Assembly (NCBI RefSeq): GCF_905475465.1
Contig: NC_062252.1
Coordinates: 6,014,001 to 6,078,000 of the forward strand
Direction of reading: 5' to 3'
DNA from: Pieris napi
Taxonomy: Eukaryota; Arthropoda; Insecta; Lepidoptera; Pieridae
Length of the DNA: 64,000 nucleotides
Shown here: piece by piece, positions 61,659 through 64,000 of the stretch
Layout: each line of letters begins with the position of its first letter
Position numbering within the stretch: the first letter of the stretch is position 1
The notes under the pieces: generated by a model
Told to the model about the DNA's origin: nothing
Seen by the model: only the letters and a program-made list of their open reading frames with translations
Databases searched by the model: none
Translations under genes and position numbers: made by a program

Positions 61659-62327
61659 TATAATAAGTCCTATGTATTTTCCCTGACATGTAAAAGCGTC
61701 AAAAATCGTAAACTTTCTTCCAAGACAGATCCCTACTGCTATTTATTGGTTATTGGTTTGTTGTCTCCGGCTTCTGGACCGGCTCTGTAACGCGGCTTTG
61801 TAGGAACTACCTACTCGAGGTGGTTTTAGTCAGTCTCTGAATATCAGAGATTTTGGCGTGGGTCGAGTCCCACACCCTTTTAAGGGCAGGGGATGCGCTA
61901 ATGCTTTTCCACCTCGGATATAAAAAAAGGCTTAGTAATAAGAGGGATAAACAAGAAGAACGAAGTGCGTTACTCTTAACCGAACAAGTAATGGACGTTC
62001 AGTTCTGTTCACGATCGTTGACTAGAAAGATTTTCACAAACCCTATTACTATGTCGTAACTTGTAAGCAGCTTACGACATTAATAATACACTGTCGGTAA
62101 CGGGTCGGCGGTGTTGTATTCGTTTATTCTCTTTGTGTTAGGTCCGTTACATTCTTAGGTTTTCTTTACTTTTGCTTCTACGATATATTTGTACATAGGC
62201 AAGTTATTAAGGTCGGAATCCGCGTACAAATATTTTTTTAATGCATCCACGTACCATGGGCAATGTCAACGGCATGTCTTTCACCCGACTAGCAATGTAC
62301 AAAAGTCAAAATCATTTAATCATATAG

Positions 62328-62560
62328 CTAACACAATGTACACTTATGAACGTCAAAAAAAGGAAATGTATATGAAATGCTTCTAACTTTACATTTAGTG
62401 CCAGTTCTCAAATCAAGGGCGTAGAACGGAAGAGAAGAACTGGTTATAAACTCTCCGCCACTCTTTTTTAATCGCCATGTTTTTTTTACACAAGTGTAAG
62501 GAGCTGCAACCATTACACCATGTTCCACATGACATCTTAAGTAATTAATAATAATAATAA
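62328..62560 (-). repeat. LINE 3' UTR fragment, family with gagaactggcagtaaatg
   Basis: Minus-strand copy of the 8933 and 53835 fragments: catgtggaacatggtgtaat and gagtttataaccagttcttc, then tgacgttcataagtgtacat at its end. Confidence 0.7.
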
Positions 62561-62614
62561 AATAAATGGTGTTCAGCGTGAAACTCCCGAAGTCTGTTCT
62601 AAATTCCAATGGAC

Positions 62615-62765
62615 TTTCTTTATTTGTGCGCATTTAACACCCGTTTCTACGGTGAAGGAAAACGCCGCGCCGCGTCGTGTGGAAACCGGCCCAGACCCAA
62701 AAAGTCGACAGCGTGTGTGTGTGTGACAGGCACAGGAAATTGATCATCAACTTGCCTATTATTTT
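62615..62765 (+). repeat. SINE body fragment
   Basis: tgtgcgcatttaacacccgt, ggtgaaggaaaac, then acccaaaaagtcgacagcgt and a gaaattgatcatcaacttgc block match the 3' body of the 55209 family. It lacks the tRNA-like head and contains a (GT)n stretch. Confidence 0.55.
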
Positions 62766-63239
62766 GACAAACGATCAAAAAGGTTCACTAAAAAGTTGAC
62801 GTCGTGTCAGGTGCAGAAAAGAGTAGGGAACTAAGAGTAGCAAATATTTTAATTCAGAATCGCCACAAACCACTATGCCACGGAGGCAAATATACAATTT
62901 TCTTAAAAGAATTCTCGTACAGTAATAGGCAATTACTATTCGTAGTAATTATTGTACTATAACAATCCGATCACTGCGTTAAAGGTTCCTCAATAAAAAC
63001 CAAGAGCAAAGGTTTTTTCATACAAGTGCGTACGCATTAAAAACACGTTGTTTTGTGAAGTGCGACGGGCAGTTGAGCAAGGTGAGCAATCGACCAGAAC
63101 TCCACCTTCAATGCAATGTGTCTGTTTTAAAACTGCCTTAATCACGGAACAGATAAATAAGGATATGTAGGCATTGCTACCGTGACGCGTGATTAAACAA
63201 TCATACTTTATTGTTTTTGCATATGTGAATAGTCAAAGT

Positions 63240-63380
63240 AGACAGAAATTCACTGCTATTTATAGCAGTAAAATTCACTACTATTTATAGCAGTAAAATT
63301 CACTGCTATTTATAGCAGTAAAATTCACTGCTATTTTAGCAGTAAAATTCACTGCTATAAATAGCAGTGAATTTCTGTCT
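63240..63380. repeat. Palindromic minisatellite inside an inverted-repeat element
   Basis: Units of about 25 bp, each itself a palindrome (actgctatttatagcagt), are repeated about five times as ttcactgctatttatagcag plus taaaa. The whole block is bounded by agacagaaattcactgctat and its inverse. Confidence 0.85.
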
Positions 63381-63477
63381 CCTTTAAGCAACTACACATA
63401 ACACAATGGACATTTTTATCAAAATATAGTTATATTTTTTAATTTCGTGATACATTTTTATCCCTAATTGTAAATAG

Positions 63478-63655
63478 GTAAATAGCGTTCTGTGCCTAAT
63501 ACACGCCGTCGACTTTTAGAGTCTAAGACATGCCGGTTTCCCACGATGTTATTCTTCCCATACGAGCAAGTGTTAAATACGCGTAGAAAACAACCATTGG
63601 TGACATCCATGGTTCGAACCTTCGACCTTAGGGATGAAAGCCGCACAGAGCTTCA
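63478..63655 (-). repeat. tRNA-derived SINE, minus orientation
   Basis: The minus strand reads aaggtcgaaggttcgaacca, the B-box region, then agaataacatcgtgggaaac, cggcatgtcttagactctaa and aagtcgacggcg. Confidence 0.65.
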
Positions 63656-64000
63656 ATAAATAACAATTCATTTATATCTTATCATCATAGCATACAAATA
63701 TCAAAGTATCATGATTTTTTTTCAGGCCTCCGTAACTTAAATATAACATACAAATTTTAAAACAGTATATTTCCCAGCTATACTTTGACGCATATATATG
63801 TACTTTAAAAATAATAGTTCTATTAAATTAAAGAAGAAAGTTGTTATATGTATGATGTAATACTAACCTTGAATGCTTTTTTTTTAAAACATGCTTTAAT
63901 CAAGTAATTAGATGTTAATTGGTTTTCAATAAAAAATTCGTTAGCGTATAAAAAATATTCAAAGAAATTATCAACTTCTGTACACGTATTTCGAAAAAAA
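63656..64000. other. Window end, nothing recognised
   Basis: AT-rich intronic DNA; no exon or element was identified. Confidence 0.3.

Larger units (their letters stand above)
20462..64000 (+). other. First intron of the CrebA-like gene (at least 43.5 kb, continues past the window)
   Basis: It starts with gtgagt after the phase-0 first exon. I recognised no downstream plus-strand exon with bZIP or CREB3-like features before 64000. The stretch is mostly repeats, listed separately, with a candidate recursive splice site and candidate antisense exons. The call depends on the exon identity at 20396. Confidence 0.5.

Overview
The window is AT-rich animal nuclear DNA, most likely from a moth or butterfly (Lepidoptera). 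The reasons are compact GT-AG introns in a conserved animal gene, many short Helitron copies (5'-TC ... hairpin ... CTAG-3', inserted between A and T), tRNA-derived SINE fragments, 5'-truncated non-LTR retrotransposon tails and many foldback MITEs. There are no bacterial operons, CRISPR arrays or rRNA genes. Family assignments rest on protein motifs and remembered family features; no search was run.

Layout. 1-3005 is upstream DNA with one terminal-inverted-repeat element. 3006-18292 (+) is a complete TBCK gene: 13 coding exons joining in frame to 807 codons plus stop, with a pseudokinase, a TBC Rab-GAP domain and a C-terminal rhodanese-like domain. Its introns carry two complete Helitrons, LINE tails, a 253-bp tandem duplication and several MITEs. 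18293-20395 is the space between two genes on the same strand, with a 242-bp foldback element and then a GC-richer promoter/5'UTR zone. 20396-20461 (+) is a 22-codon first coding exon ending in a GTGAGT donor; its acidic motif resembles the N-terminus of the CrebA/CREB3-like bZIP factors. No further exon of it was recognised, so the rest of the window (at least 43.5 kb) is probably its first intron plus whatever is nested inside.

The most interesting structures are in that long intron. On the plus strand at 44673-44752 a pyrimidine tract leads to an AG|GTAAGT junction, with a second AG|GTAAGA exactly 60 nt downstream. This is the arrangement expected of a recursive-splicing (ratchet) site with a short RS-exon. 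On the minus strand a TATA box and first exon near 50.2-50.3 kb (ending ATG CGG, then GTAAGT), a 40-nt micro-exon at 47550-47589 that joins it in frame, and a terminal-exon-like ORF at 24404-24524 with a strong acceptor suggest an unannotated gene nested antisense in the intron. This is a hypothesis.

The remainder is repeat-rich: Helitrons (including one chimeric copy), a hAT MITE with an 8-bp target-site duplication, a TA-flanked MITE, large foldback elements at 26999-27969 and 38091-38817, a 210-bp repeat in inverted copies 17 kb apart, a palindromic minisatellite at 63240-63380, and fragments of at least four LINE lineages. All are non-autonomous or decayed; no intact transposase or reverse transcriptase gene is present.
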